DNA from: Labedella phragmitis | Lineage (GTDB): Bacteria; Actinomycetota; Actinomycetes; Actinomycetales; Microbacteriaceae | Assembly (NCBI RefSeq): GCF_004078635.1 | Contig: NZ_RZNB01000005.1 | Coordinates: 62,001-126,000, forward strand | Direction of reading: 5' to 3' | DNA: 64,000 nt | Shown here: positions 55,750 to 64,000 of the stretch, piece after piece | How the letters are laid out: every line of letters begins with the position of its first letter | Position numbering within the stretch: position 1 is the first letter of the stretch | Translations under genes and position numbers: made by a program | Notes under the pieces: model-generated | What the model saw: only the letters and a program-made list of their open reading frames with translations | Database searches by the model: none | What the model was told of the DNA's origin: nothing

Positions 55750-56274
55750 ATGTCGTCCCACTCCCTACCCCCGATCATCGTCATGGGCGTCTCGGGAAGC
55801 GGCAAGTCCACGATGGGCGCCCTGCTCGGCGAGCGCCTCGATCTGCCCTTCATCGACGGCGACGACCTCCACCCCGATGAGAACCGCGAGAAGATGCGCG
55901 CCGGTCATCCGCTCGACGACGACGACAGATGGCCGTGGCTGCACCGCATCGGAGAGCTCATCGACGCCGGGCTCGTCGAGGGGCACGCGACGATCGTCGC
56001 GTGCTCGGCCCTCCGGAAGAGCTATCGCGACCTCATCCGGCGCCACGCCCCAGAGGCGATCTTCGTGCACCTCCGCGGATCGAGCGAGCTCATCGCGGAC
56101 CGCATGGGCGCGCGCGATCACGAGTACATGCCCGCGACACTGCTCGGGTCGCAACTCGCCACGCTCGAGCCCCTCGAAGACGACGAGCGCGGCGTCGTCG
56201 TCGACGTGACGGCGAGCCCCGACGAGCTCGCCGACCAGATCATCGCGGCGCTGCCCGCCGTGACGACCCCCTGA
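55750..56274 (+). CDS. gntK: Gluconokinase
   Basis: The 174-residue P-loop kinase phosphorylates gluconate to 6-phosphogluconate. Walker A is G-V-S-G-S-G-K-S-T (about 14-22), and D-G-D-D-L-H-P and N-R-E-K-M are diagnostic. GGAGGAA precedes the ATG. The product feeds gnd, divergently encoded, and the permease gene follows after 34 bases. Confidence 0.95.
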   Translation: MSSHSLPPIIVMGVSGSGKSTMGALLGERLDLPFIDGDDLHPDENREKMRAGHPLDDDDRWPWLHRIGELIDAGLVEGHATIVACSALRKSYRDLIRRHAPEAIFVHLRGSSELIADRMGARDHEYMPATLLGSQLATLEPLEDDERGVVVDVTASPDELADQIIAALPAVTTP

Positions 56275-56308
56275 CCCGCACCCGCTCCACTCACTGCGAA
56301 GGACACCG

Positions 56309-57748
56309 ATGTCTCCGACCCTGTTCCGAACCGCCACGACGCCGAACGGCGTCGAGTTCGACCTGCTCTGGACGCTGCCGCCCGCTGCGCTCCTTCTGAT
56401 CGCCGCCGCAGCGATCGCGCTGCTGCTCGTGCTCATCATGCAGTTCCGCATCCACGCGTTCCTCGCTCTCATCATCGTCAGCCTGCTGACGGCGATCGCT
56501 TCCGGCATCCCCGTCGGCATGATCGTCACCGTCCTCACGCAGGGCTTCGGTGGAACCCTCGCGACCGTCGCGCTCCTCGTCGGGCTCGGTGCGATGCTCG
56601 GGAGGATGCTCGAGCTGAGCGGGGGAGCACAGGTCCTCACGGACGCGCTCATCCGACGGTTCGGTGAGAAGCGCGCGCCGCTCGCCCTGTCGATGGCGTC
56701 GCTCATGATGGGCTTCCCGATCTTCTTCGACGCCGGACTCGTCGTGATGCTGCCGATCATCTTCACCATCGCACGTCGCCTCGGCGGCTCGCTGCTCCTC
56801 TACGCATTCCCCGCCGCGACGGCGTTCTCCGTCATGCACATCTTCGTTCCGCCGCACCCCGGCCCCGTCGCGGCCTCCGGGCTGCTCGGCGCCAATCCGG
56901 GACTCGTGCTCCTCCTCGGACTCGTCGTGGCTCTGCCCACCTGGTACGTCGTCGGTTACCACTTCGGGCGCTTCGTCGGCCGCCGCTACGACATCGCCGT
57001 CCCGGAGATCCTCGGGCGGGCCGACTCCTCCGACAACGCCTTCGCCTCGGCGCCGAAGCTCCGCACGATCGTGTTCCTCCTCGTGCTGCCCCTCATCCTC
57101 ATCTTCCTCAACACGGGCCTCAACTTCGCGGCGACGGCCGGCTGGGTGTCGCTCGACGAGGTGTGGGTGCAAGCGCTCCGTCTTCTCGGCGAGACGCCCG
57201 TCGCCCTCCTCATCACGGTCGTCCTCGGCATGTGGCTGCTCGGTTGGGGAGCGCGCAAGGAGCGCACCCTCGTCGAGACCGTGGTCGACGGCGCGCTCGG
57301 CCCGGTCTGCTCGATCATCCTCATCACGGGCGCCGGTGGCATGTTCGGTGGCGTCCTGCGCTCGAGCGGTATCGGAACGGCCCTCGCCGAGTCGCTCGAC
57401 GCGATCGGCCTCCCCGTCATCGTCGCCGGCTTCCTCATCGCCGCGATCGTCCGCATCGCGCAGGGCTCCGCCACGGTCGCCCTGACGACGGCCGCCGCCC
57501 TCGTGCAGCCGATCGTCGTCGACTCCACGTCGTTCAACCCGATCGAGGTCGCGGCGATCGTCTTGAGCCTCGCCGCCGGTTCGGTCTTCGCCGGCCACGT
57601 CAACGACTCCGGGTTCTGGCTCGTCAGCAAGTTCTTCGGCATGGACACCAAGACGACCCTCAAGACCTGGACGGTCGGTCAGGCCCTCGTCGGCGTGTGC
57701 GGCTTCATCCTGTCCCTCGCGATCTTCCTGATCGCCAGCGCGTTCTAG
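56309..57748 (+). CDS. gntP: Gluconate permease (GntP family)
   Basis: The 479-residue membrane protein has about twelve or more helices and GntP features G-F-G-G-T-L-A-T-V-A-L-L-V-G-L-G-A-M-L-G, F-P-I-F-F-D-A-G-L-V and V-P-P-H-P-G-P. Proton-linked uptake of gluconate, idonate or related acids. The first 40 residues are longer and more polar than in E. coli homologues, though they include the first helix. Confidence 0.93.
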   Translation: MSPTLFRTATTPNGVEFDLLWTLPPAALLLIAAAAIALLLVLIMQFRIHAFLALIIVSLLTAIASGIPVGMIVTVLTQGFGGTLATVALLVGLGAMLGRMLELSGGAQVLTDALIRRFGEKRAPLALSMASLMMGFPIFFDAGLVVMLPIIFTIARRLGGSLLLYAFPAATAFSVMHIFVPPHPGPVAASGLLGANPGLVLLLGLVVALPTWYVVGYHFGRFVGRRYDIAVPEILGRADSSDNAFASAPKLRTIVFLLVLPLILIFLNTGLNFAATAGWVSLDEVWVQALRLLGETPVALLITVVLGMWLLGWGARKERTLVETVVDGALGPVCSIILITGAGGMFGGVLRSSGIGTALAESLDAIGLPVIVAGFLIAAIVRIAQGSATVALTTAAALVQPIVVDSTSFNPIEVAAIVLSLAAGSVFAGHVNDSGFWLVSKFFGMDTKTTLKTWTVGQALVGVCGFILSLAIFLIASAF

Positions 57749-57759
57749 GACGGCTCCCG

Positions 57760-58536
57760 ATGACTCTCGAATCGCTCTTCGGTCTCGACGATCGGGTCGC
57801 CCTCGTGACGGGATCGAGCCGCGGCATCGGGCGCGAGCTCGCCGCGGCTCTCGCCGAGGCGGGCGCGACCGTGGTGTTGAACGGACTCGACGCGGACCGG
57901 CTGGAGTCCACTCGAGCGGAGTTCGCCGCCCGATTCGGGGAGGACCGTGTCGCGGCAGCGGCGTTCGACGTGACGGATGAGGAGCAGGTGGCGCGTGCCG
58001 TCGCAGACCTCGAGGCCCGCGTCGGTCCCATCGCCGTTCTCGTCAACAACGCCGGCATCCAGCACCGCGTGCCGCTCGTCGACGTCGCCCTCGCCGACTG
58101 GCAGCGCGTGCTCGACGTGAACCTCACGAGCGCCTTCCTCGTCGGTCGCGAGGTCGCCCGGCGCATGATCGGCCGCGGCACGGGGAAGATCGTCAACATC
58201 TGTTCCGTGCAGTCGGATCTCGCGCGTCCGACGATCGGCCCGTACACGGCGGCGAAAGGCGGTCTCCGCAACCTCACGCGCGCCATGACCGCCGAGTGGG
58301 CCGCACACGGCATCCAGGTCAACGCCGTCGCCCCCGGCTACATCCACACCGAGATGACGCAGAACCTCGTCGACGACGAGGCGTTCAACTCGTGGATCGT
58401 CGGGCGGACCCCCGCAGCACGATGGGGGACACCCGCCGATCTCGCGGGACCCGTCGTGTGGCTGTCGTCGAGGGGATCGGACTTCGTCAACGGGCAGGTC
58501 GTCTTCGTCGACGGCGGGATGACGGTCGTCGTCTGA
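57760..58536 (+). CDS. SDR oxidoreductase, probable gluconate 5-dehydrogenase
   Basis: The 258-residue short-chain dehydrogenase has NAD(P) loop T-G-S-S-R-G-I-G (about 18-25), N-N-A-G-I-Q and catalytic S-V-Q-S and Y-T-A-A-K. This subfamily includes Ga5DH/IdnO, which interconvert 5-ketogluconate and gluconate. Placement between gntP and an idonate-type dehydrogenase supports that role. It starts 11 bases after gntP. Confidence 0.88.
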   Translation: MTLESLFGLDDRVALVTGSSRGIGRELAAALAEAGATVVLNGLDADRLESTRAEFAARFGEDRVAAAAFDVTDEEQVARAVADLEARVGPIAVLVNNAGIQHRVPLVDVALADWQRVLDVNLTSAFLVGREVARRMIGRGTGKIVNICSVQSDLARPTIGPYTAAKGGLRNLTRAMTAEWAAHGIQVNAVAPGYIHTEMTQNLVDDEAFNSWIVGRTPAARWGTPADLAGPVVWLSSRGSDFVNGQVVFVDGGMTVVV

Positions 58537-58565
58537 CCCCCCGATCCGAACGGAATGAGAACGCC

Positions 58566-59654
58566 ATGACATCGAGCACCCCGTCCCCGACCACCCCGTC
58601 CCCGACCACCCCGTCCTCCGCGACGCCCGACTCCACTCTCGCGGTCGTCGCGCACGCGCGCGACGACGTCCGCGTCGAGGAGATCCCGCTGCGCGAGCCC
58701 CGCGCCGATGAAGCCGTCGTGCGGATCGCGTTCGGCGGAGTATGCGGCTCCGATCTGCACTATTGGACGCACGGGGCGGCGGGGGAGTCGATCCTCCGTG
58801 AGCCGATGATCCTCGGCCACGAGGTCGTGGGCACGGTCGAGCGGGCGGCCGTCGACGGATCGGGCCCCGCTGTCGGCACCCCCGTCACGGTCCATCCGGC
58901 GACGGTCGTCGAGACGGGGGAGCGGTACCCGACGGATCGTCCGAACCTCTCGCCCGGCGGAACCTACCTCGGGAGCGCCGCCCGGCTGCCGCACACCGAC
59001 GGCGCCTTCGCCAGAAGAGCCGTCCTGCCCGCTCGGATGCTGCGTCCTCTCCCGGCCGGGCTCTCCCTCCGGGACGCCGTGGTGGCCGAGCCCGCCGCTG
59101 TCGCCTGGCATGCCGTGTCGCGAGCGGGATCGGTGACGGGAAAGCGGGTCGCCGTGATCGGGGCCGGGCCCATCGGAGCCCTCATCGTCGCCGTCGTCAA
59201 GCGCGCGGGCGCCTCCGAGATCGTGGCCGTCGACATGGTGCAGGGGCCGCTCGAGCGGGCGGTACGGCTCGGCGCGACGCGCACCGTCCTCGCGACCGAC
59301 GCCGATGCGATCGCGGCGCTCGACGCCGACGTCGTGTTCGAGTCGTCGGGCAGCCCGCGAGGTCTGATGTCGGCCGTCCGTGCGGCGACCCGCGGGGGCC
59401 GCGTCGTCATGGTCGGGCTCCTGCCGAGCGGCGAGCAGCCGGCGCTCCTCTCGCTCGCCATAACGCGCGAGCTCGAACTCGTCGGCTCGTTCCGATTCTC
59501 CGGTGAGATCGACGAGGTGATCGAGGCGCTCGCCGACGGTTCGCTGGACGCTGCGGCTGTCGTGACGCACGAGTTCCCCGTCGAGGAGGCCATCGCCGCC
59601 TTCACGATGGCCAAGGACTCGGGCGCGAGCGGCAAGGTCGTCATCGCCTTCTGA
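58566..59654 (+). CDS. Zinc-type alcohol dehydrogenase, probable L-idonate 5-dehydrogenase
   Basis: The 362-residue MDR enzyme has catalytic zinc ligands in G-G-V-C-G-S-D-L-H-Y-W (Cys), I-L-G-H-E (His, Glu) and V-A-E-P (Glu), plus NAD loop I-G-A-G-P-I-G-A. The segment that normally carries four structural-zinc cysteines reads H-P-A-T-V-V-E-T-G-E-R-Y-P, with no Cys, so the structural zinc is lost. The N-terminus has an S-P-T-T-P repeat from a 15-bp tandem duplication (58581-58610). Idonate assignment rests on H-Y-W and cluster context. Confidence 0.82.
   Translation: MTSSTPSPTTPSPTTPSSATPDSTLAVVAHARDDVRVEEIPLREPRADEAVVRIAFGGVCGSDLHYWTHGAAGESILREPMILGHEVVGTVERAAVDGSGPAVGTPVTVHPATVVETGERYPTDRPNLSPGGTYLGSAARLPHTDGAFARRAVLPARMLRPLPAGLSLRDAVVAEPAAVAWHAVSRAGSVTGKRVAVIGAGPIGALIVAVVKRAGASEIVAVDMVQGPLERAVRLGATRTVLATDADAIAALDADVVFESSGSPRGLMSAVRAATRGGRVVMVGLLPSGEQPALLSLAITRELELVGSFRFSGEIDEVIEALADGSLDAAAVVTHEFPVEEAIAAFTMAKDSGASGKVVIAF
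58581..58616. repeat. 15-bp tandem repeat at the start of the idonate-type dehydrogenase gene
   Basis: CCGTCCCCGACCACC at 58581-58595 and 58596-58610, with a partial third copy. In frame; encodes Ser-Pro-Thr-Thr-Pro repeats outside the conserved fold. Confidence 0.85.
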
Positions 59655-59682
59655 CGACGCCGGTGTCCCTCGCTCCGGGTAC

Positions 59683-60405
59683 TCAGCTCCGTGCGTCGAA
59701 AGCGCGCGGCTGTCCTCGCCAGATCGACTCGACCTCGTTCATGGTCCGGTGCATGATCTTCTCCATGGCCGAGCGGGCCGCGTCGGGTCTGCCGCCATGG
59801 ATCGCGTCCGCGACGTCGACGTGCAGCTGGAGAGCCTCGTCGTGGGGGCGCTCCGGCATGAGGCCCTGTTCCGTCCGCCCGCTCAGGACCTCGGCGACCA
59901 CTCCCGAGAGACCGGCGAACATCTCATTGCCGCTCGCCCGGAGCACGAGCGCATGGAACTCGGTGTCGAGCAGGAGGAACTCCTCGAGCTTGCCCTCACG
60001 GCCGAGGCTGCGCATCCGCGCGGCGAGGGAGAGGAGCTCCGAACCGAGGTCGTCGGGCGCGTGCTGCGCGGCCAGCTCGGCGGCGTAGGGTTCGAGGGCG
60101 CTGCGGAGCTCGGTGAGGGAGCGGAACTGCGCACCCCGACCGGCGCCGGCGAGCCGCCATCGGATGACGAGGGGGTCGATGAGGTTCCACGACCCGACCG
60201 AACGGACGCGGATGCCCACGCGCCGGACGGATCGGACGAGACCGAGCGATTCGAGCACGCGGAGGACCTCGCGCACGACCGAGCGGGAGACGTCGTAACG
60301 CTCGGCGAGCGCCTCCGCGAGCATCGTGGATCCCGCCGCCAGTTCGCCCGACACGATCCGCAGCCCGAGGTCGTCGAGGACGCGGTCGTGGAGGCTGGAC
60401 ATCAT
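59683..60405 (-). CDS. GntR/FadR-family regulator of the gluconate/idonate cluster
   Basis: The 240-residue protein has a winged HTH at about 5-70: L-A-E-A-L-A-E-R-Y-D-V-S-R-S-V-V-R-E-V-L-R-V-L-E. The FCD all-helical ligand domain (about 90-225) has D-T-E-F-H and H-x-D-V-A-D-A-I, which place metal-coordinating residues. Convergent with the catabolic genes, it most likely represses them in the absence of gluconate, ketogluconate or 6-phosphogluconate. The -10 lies six bases before its ATG, with a GTCAGAC box in between, suggesting autoregulation. Confidence 0.9.
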   Translation of the reverse strand: MMSSLHDRVLDDLGLRIVSGELAAGSTMLAEALAERYDVSRSVVREVLRVLESLGLVRSVRRVGIRVRSVGSWNLIDPLVIRWRLAGAGRGAQFRSLTELRSALEPYAAELAAQHAPDDLGSELLSLAARMRSLGREGKLEEFLLLDTEFHALVLRASGNEMFAGLSGVVAEVLSGRTEQGLMPERPHDEALQLHVDVADAIHGGRPDAARSAMEKIMHRTMNEVESIWRGQPRAFDARS

Positions 60406-60406
60406 G

Positions 60407-60417
60407 GTCAGACATTA
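60407..60417 (-). promoter_or_regulatory. Leaderless -10 with overlapping operator for the GntR-type gene
   Basis: On the minus strand TAATGT (60417-60412) is followed by six bases and the ATG. The six bases plus the end of the -10 form GTCTGAC, a core typical of FadR-subfamily operators (TGGTCNGACCA-like). Confidence 0.4.
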
Positions 60418-60665
60418 CCGTGGCGGTCCCCGCCGGCTCCGATCGAGGGGACGGCCCCTGGTGGGGTAGACTCTCCCACTGAACTTCGGCGAGGGAACCC
60501 GTCACCGCCACCGGCGGCAGCGGGAACCGTTATCGACGCGGTGAGTGGGCTTCACGGCTTGTCCTCACGCGCAATGCGTTCGAGTTGATTCTGGCAGTCC
60601 CGCACGAACCGACGACCGTCGGCGTGCGACCGAACTGGACCGTGAAGGTCCGCAAGGAGAACATC

Positions 60666-61280
60666 ATGTCCGACGACAACAAGGTCATCGCGGAAGCCCG
60701 CGAATCCTTCGGCAAGGGCGCTGCCCGCAAGATCCGCGCTGCCGGCAAGATCCCCGCCGTCATCTACGGCCACGGCACCGACCCGCAGCACGTCACGCTC
60801 CCGGGCCACCAGATGCTGCTCATCGTGCGTAAGGCCAACCAGATCATCACGCTCGACATCGCCGGCACCGAGCAGCTCGTGCTCGTGAAGGACGTCCAGC
60901 GCGACCCCGTGCTCTCGATCATCGAGCACATCGACCTCGTCGTCGTCCGCAAGGGCGAGAAGGTCACCGTCGACGTGCCCGTGGTGCTCGAGGGCGAGTC
61001 CGCTCCCGGCACGATCTCCAACCTCGACGCGAACTCGATCTCGCTCGAGGTCAGCGCCACGGACATCCCGGAGCGCGTCGTCGTCTCCGTCGAGGGCCTC
61101 GCGGAGGGCGTGCAGATCTCCGCCGCCGACCTCGAGCTCCCCACGGGCGCGACGCTCCTGAGCGACCCGGAGACCCTCATCGTCGCGATCTCGACGCCGT
61201 CCGGCCCCTCGTCCGACGACGAGGCCGCCGACGCCGCATCGGCCGAGGCCGGCGCGGAAGCCGGTGTCGACTCCGAGTAG
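60666..61280 (+). CDS. rplY: 50S ribosomal protein L25 (general stress protein Ctc type)
   Basis: The 204-residue two-domain L25/TL5/Ctc protein has an N-terminal 5S-rRNA-binding domain (R-x-S-F-G-K-G-A-A-R-K-I-R-A-A-G-K-I-P-A-V-I-Y-G). A C-terminal beta domain follows, then an acidic Ala/Glu/Ser tail of about 25 residues. AAGGAG lies seven bases before the ATG. Upstream, TAGACT at 60467-60472 could be a -10, giving a leader of about 190 bases in which small hairpins but no known riboregulator were recognised. Confidence 0.95.
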   Translation: MSDDNKVIAEARESFGKGAARKIRAAGKIPAVIYGHGTDPQHVTLPGHQMLLIVRKANQIITLDIAGTEQLVLVKDVQRDPVLSIIEHIDLVVVRKGEKVTVDVPVVLEGESAPGTISNLDANSISLEVSATDIPERVVVSVEGLAEGVQISAADLELPTGATLLSDPETLIVAISTPSGPSSDDEAADAASAEAGAEAGVDSE

Positions 61281-61303
61281 TCGACCCACCGCAGGAACGC
61301 CTC

Positions 61304-61888
61304 ATGGCAGACGTCTGGCTCGTAGCCGGGCTCGGGAATCCCGGGCCCGGCTACGCGGCCAACCGTCACAACGTGGGTCAGATGGTGCTGTCGGAGCTCG
61401 CGTCCCGCCTCGGGGCGCGGTTCTCACGGCACAAGACGCCCAACCTCGTGGCCGAGGGGCGCGTCCGCCCTGGGGCGGCGAAGCTCGTGCTCGCCGCTCC
61501 GACCACGTACATGAACGAGTCGGGGAGGGCCGTCGCGCCGCTCCTCGACTACTTGTCGATCGCACCGGAGCGGCTCATCGTCGTCCATGACGAGCTCGAC
61601 ATCCCGTTCGACACCGTCCGCATCAAGAACGGCGGAGGGCACGGTGGCCACAACGGTATCCGGGACATCATCAAGGCCACCGACTCGGCGCCGTTCGTGC
61701 GCGTGAGGGTCGGCGTCGGCCGTCCCCCCGGGCGCCAGGACGCCGCCGATTTCGTCCTCAAGGACTTCTCCTCGACGGAGAAGCAGTCGCTGCCCTCGCT
61801 CATCGCGGACGCGGCCGACGCTGTCGAGGCGATCGTCGAGGACGGCCTCGTCGCGGCGCAGCAGCGCTTCCACTCGCCGGCCCCGTAA
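61304..61888 (+). CDS. pth: Peptidyl-tRNA hydrolase
   Basis: The 194-residue enzyme frees tRNA from drop-off peptidyl-tRNA. It has V-A-G-L-G-N-P-G-P-G-Y-A-A-N-R-H-N-V-G with catalytic His near residue 23, T-Y-M-N-E-S-G and H-D-E-L-D-I-P. G-G-G-H-G-G-H-N-G-I-R-D-I lines the active-site cleft. It starts 23 bases after rplY, so they form one operon. Confidence 0.96.
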   Translation: MADVWLVAGLGNPGPGYAANRHNVGQMVLSELASRLGARFSRHKTPNLVAEGRVRPGAAKLVLAAPTTYMNESGRAVAPLLDYLSIAPERLIVVHDELDIPFDTVRIKNGGGHGGHNGIRDIIKATDSAPFVRVRVGVGRPPGRQDAADFVLKDFSSTEKQSLPSLIADAADAVEAIVEDGLVAAQQRFHSPAP

Positions 61889-62077
61889 CCGCGCGTCGGT
61901 TTCACCGTGCGTGAGGCTTCGACGACGTGCCCATCTCCGTTGGGTCGGCGCATCTCGGTGGTGTTCGGCCGGTTCGACCCCTGATCTAAGACAACCGAGC
62001 GGTTTCCACTGGTCACCGTTCCCCACGATCTCGCGCAACCCGGACGGGCTGTCGGCGGTGCCGCGTAGACTTGTGCG
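61889..62077. other. Gap between pth and mfd
   Basis: 189 bases with no gene, terminator or clear palindrome seen except the -10 hexamer of mfd at its right edge. Confidence 0.5.
62066..62071 (+). promoter_or_regulatory. -10 element, leaderless start for mfd
   Basis: TAGACT, then six bases, then the GTG at 62078. Confidence 0.45.
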
Positions 62078-64000
62078 GTGACTCTTCAGGGCCTGATTCC
62101 CGCGCTCGCGCGCGCCTCCAGCTTCCAGAAGGCTCTCGGCTACGCCGGTCGTGACGCCGACTTCTCGGCGACCGACGGCCTCCGCGCTCCTCTCCTCGCC
62201 AGCCTCGTCGAGGCACGCCGCCAACGCGGCGAGTCGGCGGCGCTCTTCGCGATCACGCCAACCGGGCGCGAGGCCGAGGCCTTGCGGGCGGCGCTCGCGA
62301 GTCTGCTCCCGCAGGCCGAGATCATCGAGTTCCCCGCGTGGGAGACCCTCCCGCACGAGCGGCTCAGCCCCAGCGCGGAGATCGTCGGCAAGCGCATCCA
62401 CGCGCTTCGTCGCATGCGAACGTGGAATGGCGTCGATCCGCTCATCGTCACGGCGTCCGTGCGTGCCGCGCTCCAGCCGATCGCCGACAATCTCACCGAG
62501 ATCGAGCCCGTCGTGCTGCGTGCCGGAGCCCGGGGCGAAGACCTCGGCGAGATCACGCGGCGGCTCGTCGAACTCGCCTACGTCCGCGTCGACATGGTGT
62601 CGCGTCGCGGTGAGTTCGCGGTCCGCGGCGGTATCCTCGACGTCTTCCCTCCCGTCGCCTCCCACCCCGTACGCGTCGAGTTCTTCGGCGACGAGGTCGA
62701 GACGGTCCGCGCTTTCAGCGTCGCCGACCAGCGGTCCCTGCCGGACGCGATCCATGAGGTCGAGCTGCCCCCGAGCCGCGAGCTGCTCCTCAGCGAGGGC
62801 GTGCGGAAGCGCGCGTCCGAGATGGTCCACGAGTTCCCCAGCCTGTCCTCGATCCTCGAGAAGGTCGCGAACGGCATCCCCGTCGAGGGGATGGAGTCGC
62901 TCGCCCCCGCGCTCGTCGACAGCCTCGTGCCCGTGACGCACTACGTACCGACGGGTGCCGCCGTCGCCGTCGTGGCCCCCGAGCGCGTCGCCTCACGATC
63001 GATCAGCCTCTCCGAGACGAACCGCGAGTTCCTCGCCGCCGCATGGAGCGCCGCGACCGCGGGAGCCGAGGCTCCCATCGACCTCGAGAGCGGTGAGTTC
63101 CTCTCGCTCAACACGCTCAAGGATTCACGCGAGAAGAAGGGTGTCCGCGAGCCCTGGTGGACGATCAGCTCGTTCCAGATGGGCCCGGCGGACGCTCCCG
63201 TCGACGCGAACGGCGAACCTGTGCCGATCGACATCGACGAGATGCTCACCGTGCGCGTCGACGCCGACCCCGTCCCGAGCTTCTCCGGCAACGTCGAGGG
63301 CGCCGTCGGTCACGTCGCCGCGTTGCTCGCCGACGGCTGGTCGGTCGTCGTGGCCGCTCAAGGAGCGGGGCTCGTCGAGCGCGCGCGCGACGTGCTCTCC
63401 GAACGCGGTCTGGCCGCGCGCATGGTCGACGTCCTCCCGGAGGACGCCGAGCCGGGTGTCGCGCACCTCGTGCAGGCGAGCGCCGAGAACGGCTTCCAGC
63501 TCCCCGAGATCAAGCTCGCCGTCATCGGCGAGTCGGAGTTCTACGGACGCACGGCAGGGTACGACTCGCGCGCCGTGAAGCGGCTCGCGTCGCGCCGCAA
63601 GAACGTCGTCGACCCGCTCCAGCTCCAGGCCGGCGATTTCGTCGTGCACCAGACGCACGGCATCGGCAAGTTCATCGAACTGAGCCAGCGCGAGGTCTCG
63701 TCCGGAGGCCGCAATCCCACGAAGACGATGCGCGAGTACCTCGTTCTCGAGTACGCGCCGTCGAAGCGCGGCTACCCCGGCGACCGGCTTCTCGTGCCGA
63801 CGGATCAGCTCGACCTCCTCACACGCTACGTCGGAGGGGAGGCCCCGCAGCTCTCGAAGATGGGCGGCAGCGACTGGGCGCAAGCGAAGGGCAAGGCCCG
63901 CAAGGCCGTCCGCGACATCGCCGTCGAGCTCGTCAAGCTCTACTCCGCGCGCATGGCCTCCCGCGGGCACGCCTTCGGTCCGGACACTCCGTGGCAGCGC
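62078..64000 (+). CDS. mfd: Transcription-repair coupling factor Mfd (5' part, cut by window end)
   Basis: 641 codons are present with no stop before the window ends, about half of the expected 1150-1200 residues. Visible are the UvrB-homology region (E-F-P-A-W-E-T-L-P-H-E-R-L-S-P, S-R-R-G-E-F-A-V-R-G-G-I-L-D-V-F-P) and domain 3. The RNA-polymerase interaction module follows (D-F-V-V-H-Q-T-H-G-I-G-K-F, Y-L-V-L-E-Y-A). The helicase motifs lie beyond the edge. Mfd displaces stalled RNA polymerase and recruits UvrA. The GTG start has a -10 hexamer six bases upstream, suggesting a leaderless mRNA. Confidence 0.95.
   Translation, partial: MTLQGLIPALARASSFQKALGYAGRDADFSATDGLRAPLLASLVEARRQRGESAALFAITPTGREAEALRAALASLLPQAEIIEFPAWETLPHERLSPSAEIVGKRIHALRRMRTWNGVDPLIVTASVRAALQPIADNLTEIEPVVLRAGARGEDLGEITRRLVELAYVRVDMVSRRGEFAVRGGILDVFPPVASHPVRVEFFGDEVETVRAFSVADQRSLPDAIHEVELPPSRELLLSEGVRKRASEMVHEFPSLSSILEKVANGIPVEGMESLAPALVDSLVPVTHYVPTGAAVAVVAPERVASRSISLSETNREFLAAAWSAATAGAEAPIDLESGEFLSLNTLKDSREKKGVREPWWTISSFQMGPADAPVDANGEPVPIDIDEMLTVRVDADPVPSFSGNVEGAVGHVAALLADGWSVVVAAQGAGLVERARDVLSERGLAARMVDVLPEDAEPGVAHLVQASAENGFQLPEIKLAVIGESEFYGRTAGYDSRAVKRLASRRKNVVDPLQLQAGDFVVHQTHGIGKFIELSQREVSSGGRNPTKTMREYLVLEYAPSKRGYPGDRLLVPTDQLDLLTRYVGGEAPQLSKMGGSDWAQAKGKARKAVRDIAVELVKLYSARMASRGHAFGPDTPWQR

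Overview
This is a high-GC window (about 70 %) with many GTG starts and dense, overlapping operons. Gene order and content (nrdHIEF, rsmI-metG-tatD-rsmA-ispE, tRNA-Gln-glmU-prs, rplY-pth-mfd, protein O-mannosyltransferase, DUF4349 lipoprotein) point to an actinobacterium, most likely Microbacteriaceae. Most of it is ordinary chromosomal backbone.

Layout. 1-9.5 kb: small membrane proteins, an Lrp/AsnC regulator divergent from alanine dehydrogenase, thioredoxin, a CsoR/RcnR-type metal sensor, a DUF4349 lipoprotein overlapping an acyl-CoA-dehydrogenase-like enzyme, an FMN reductase and an MFS exporter. 9.5-17.25 kb: the class Ib ribonucleotide reductase operon nrdH-nrdI-nrdE-nrdF. The last 86 bp of nrdF are repeated 3.2 kb downstream, next to what looks like the operon's original terminator. 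The DNA between the copies (small unknown genes, a truncated polysaccharide-polymerase gene, an acyltransferase) reads as a decayed integrative element inserted at the nrdF 3' end. 17.25-26.5 kb: a structured non-coding stretch, a flavin reductase, a rhodanese, the HrpA helicase, and a four-gene membrane protein/regulator/ABC transporter operon behind a perfect 19-bp palindrome.

26.5-36.8 kb: aldo/keto reductase, DUF1684, a DUF255 thioredoxin-fold protein, a LysR-type effector domain without its HTH, a GH114-like lipoprotein, O-acetylhomoserine sulfhydrylase with a CoA-binding partner, a guanidine-III riboswitch controlling an SMR guanidinium exporter, an MFS transporter, and head-to-head remnants of cutC and a ROK regulator. 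36.8-45.6 kb: Pmt, then the rsmI-metG-tatD-rsmA-ispE-ABC-F block of translation and isoprenoid housekeeping. 45.8-48.5 kb: the metQNI methionine transporter. 48.5-51.7 kb: a MarR regulator, tRNA-Gln(UUG), glmU and prs.

51.8-60.4 kb: an amino-acid permease, a CPBP membrane protein and a gluconate/idonate catabolic block (gnd, gntK, gntP, an SDR gluconate 5-dehydrogenase, an idonate-type dehydrogenase, a FadR-type GntR regulator). This block sits between prs and rplY, which are usually neighbours in Actinobacteria. 60.6-64 kb: rplY, pth and mfd (cut by the window end).

A recurrent theme is a TANNNT-like -10 element placed 6-7 nt before the start codon of fourteen genes, the signature of leaderless transcription. 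No CRISPR array, complete integrase gene, prophage or biosynthetic cluster is visible.
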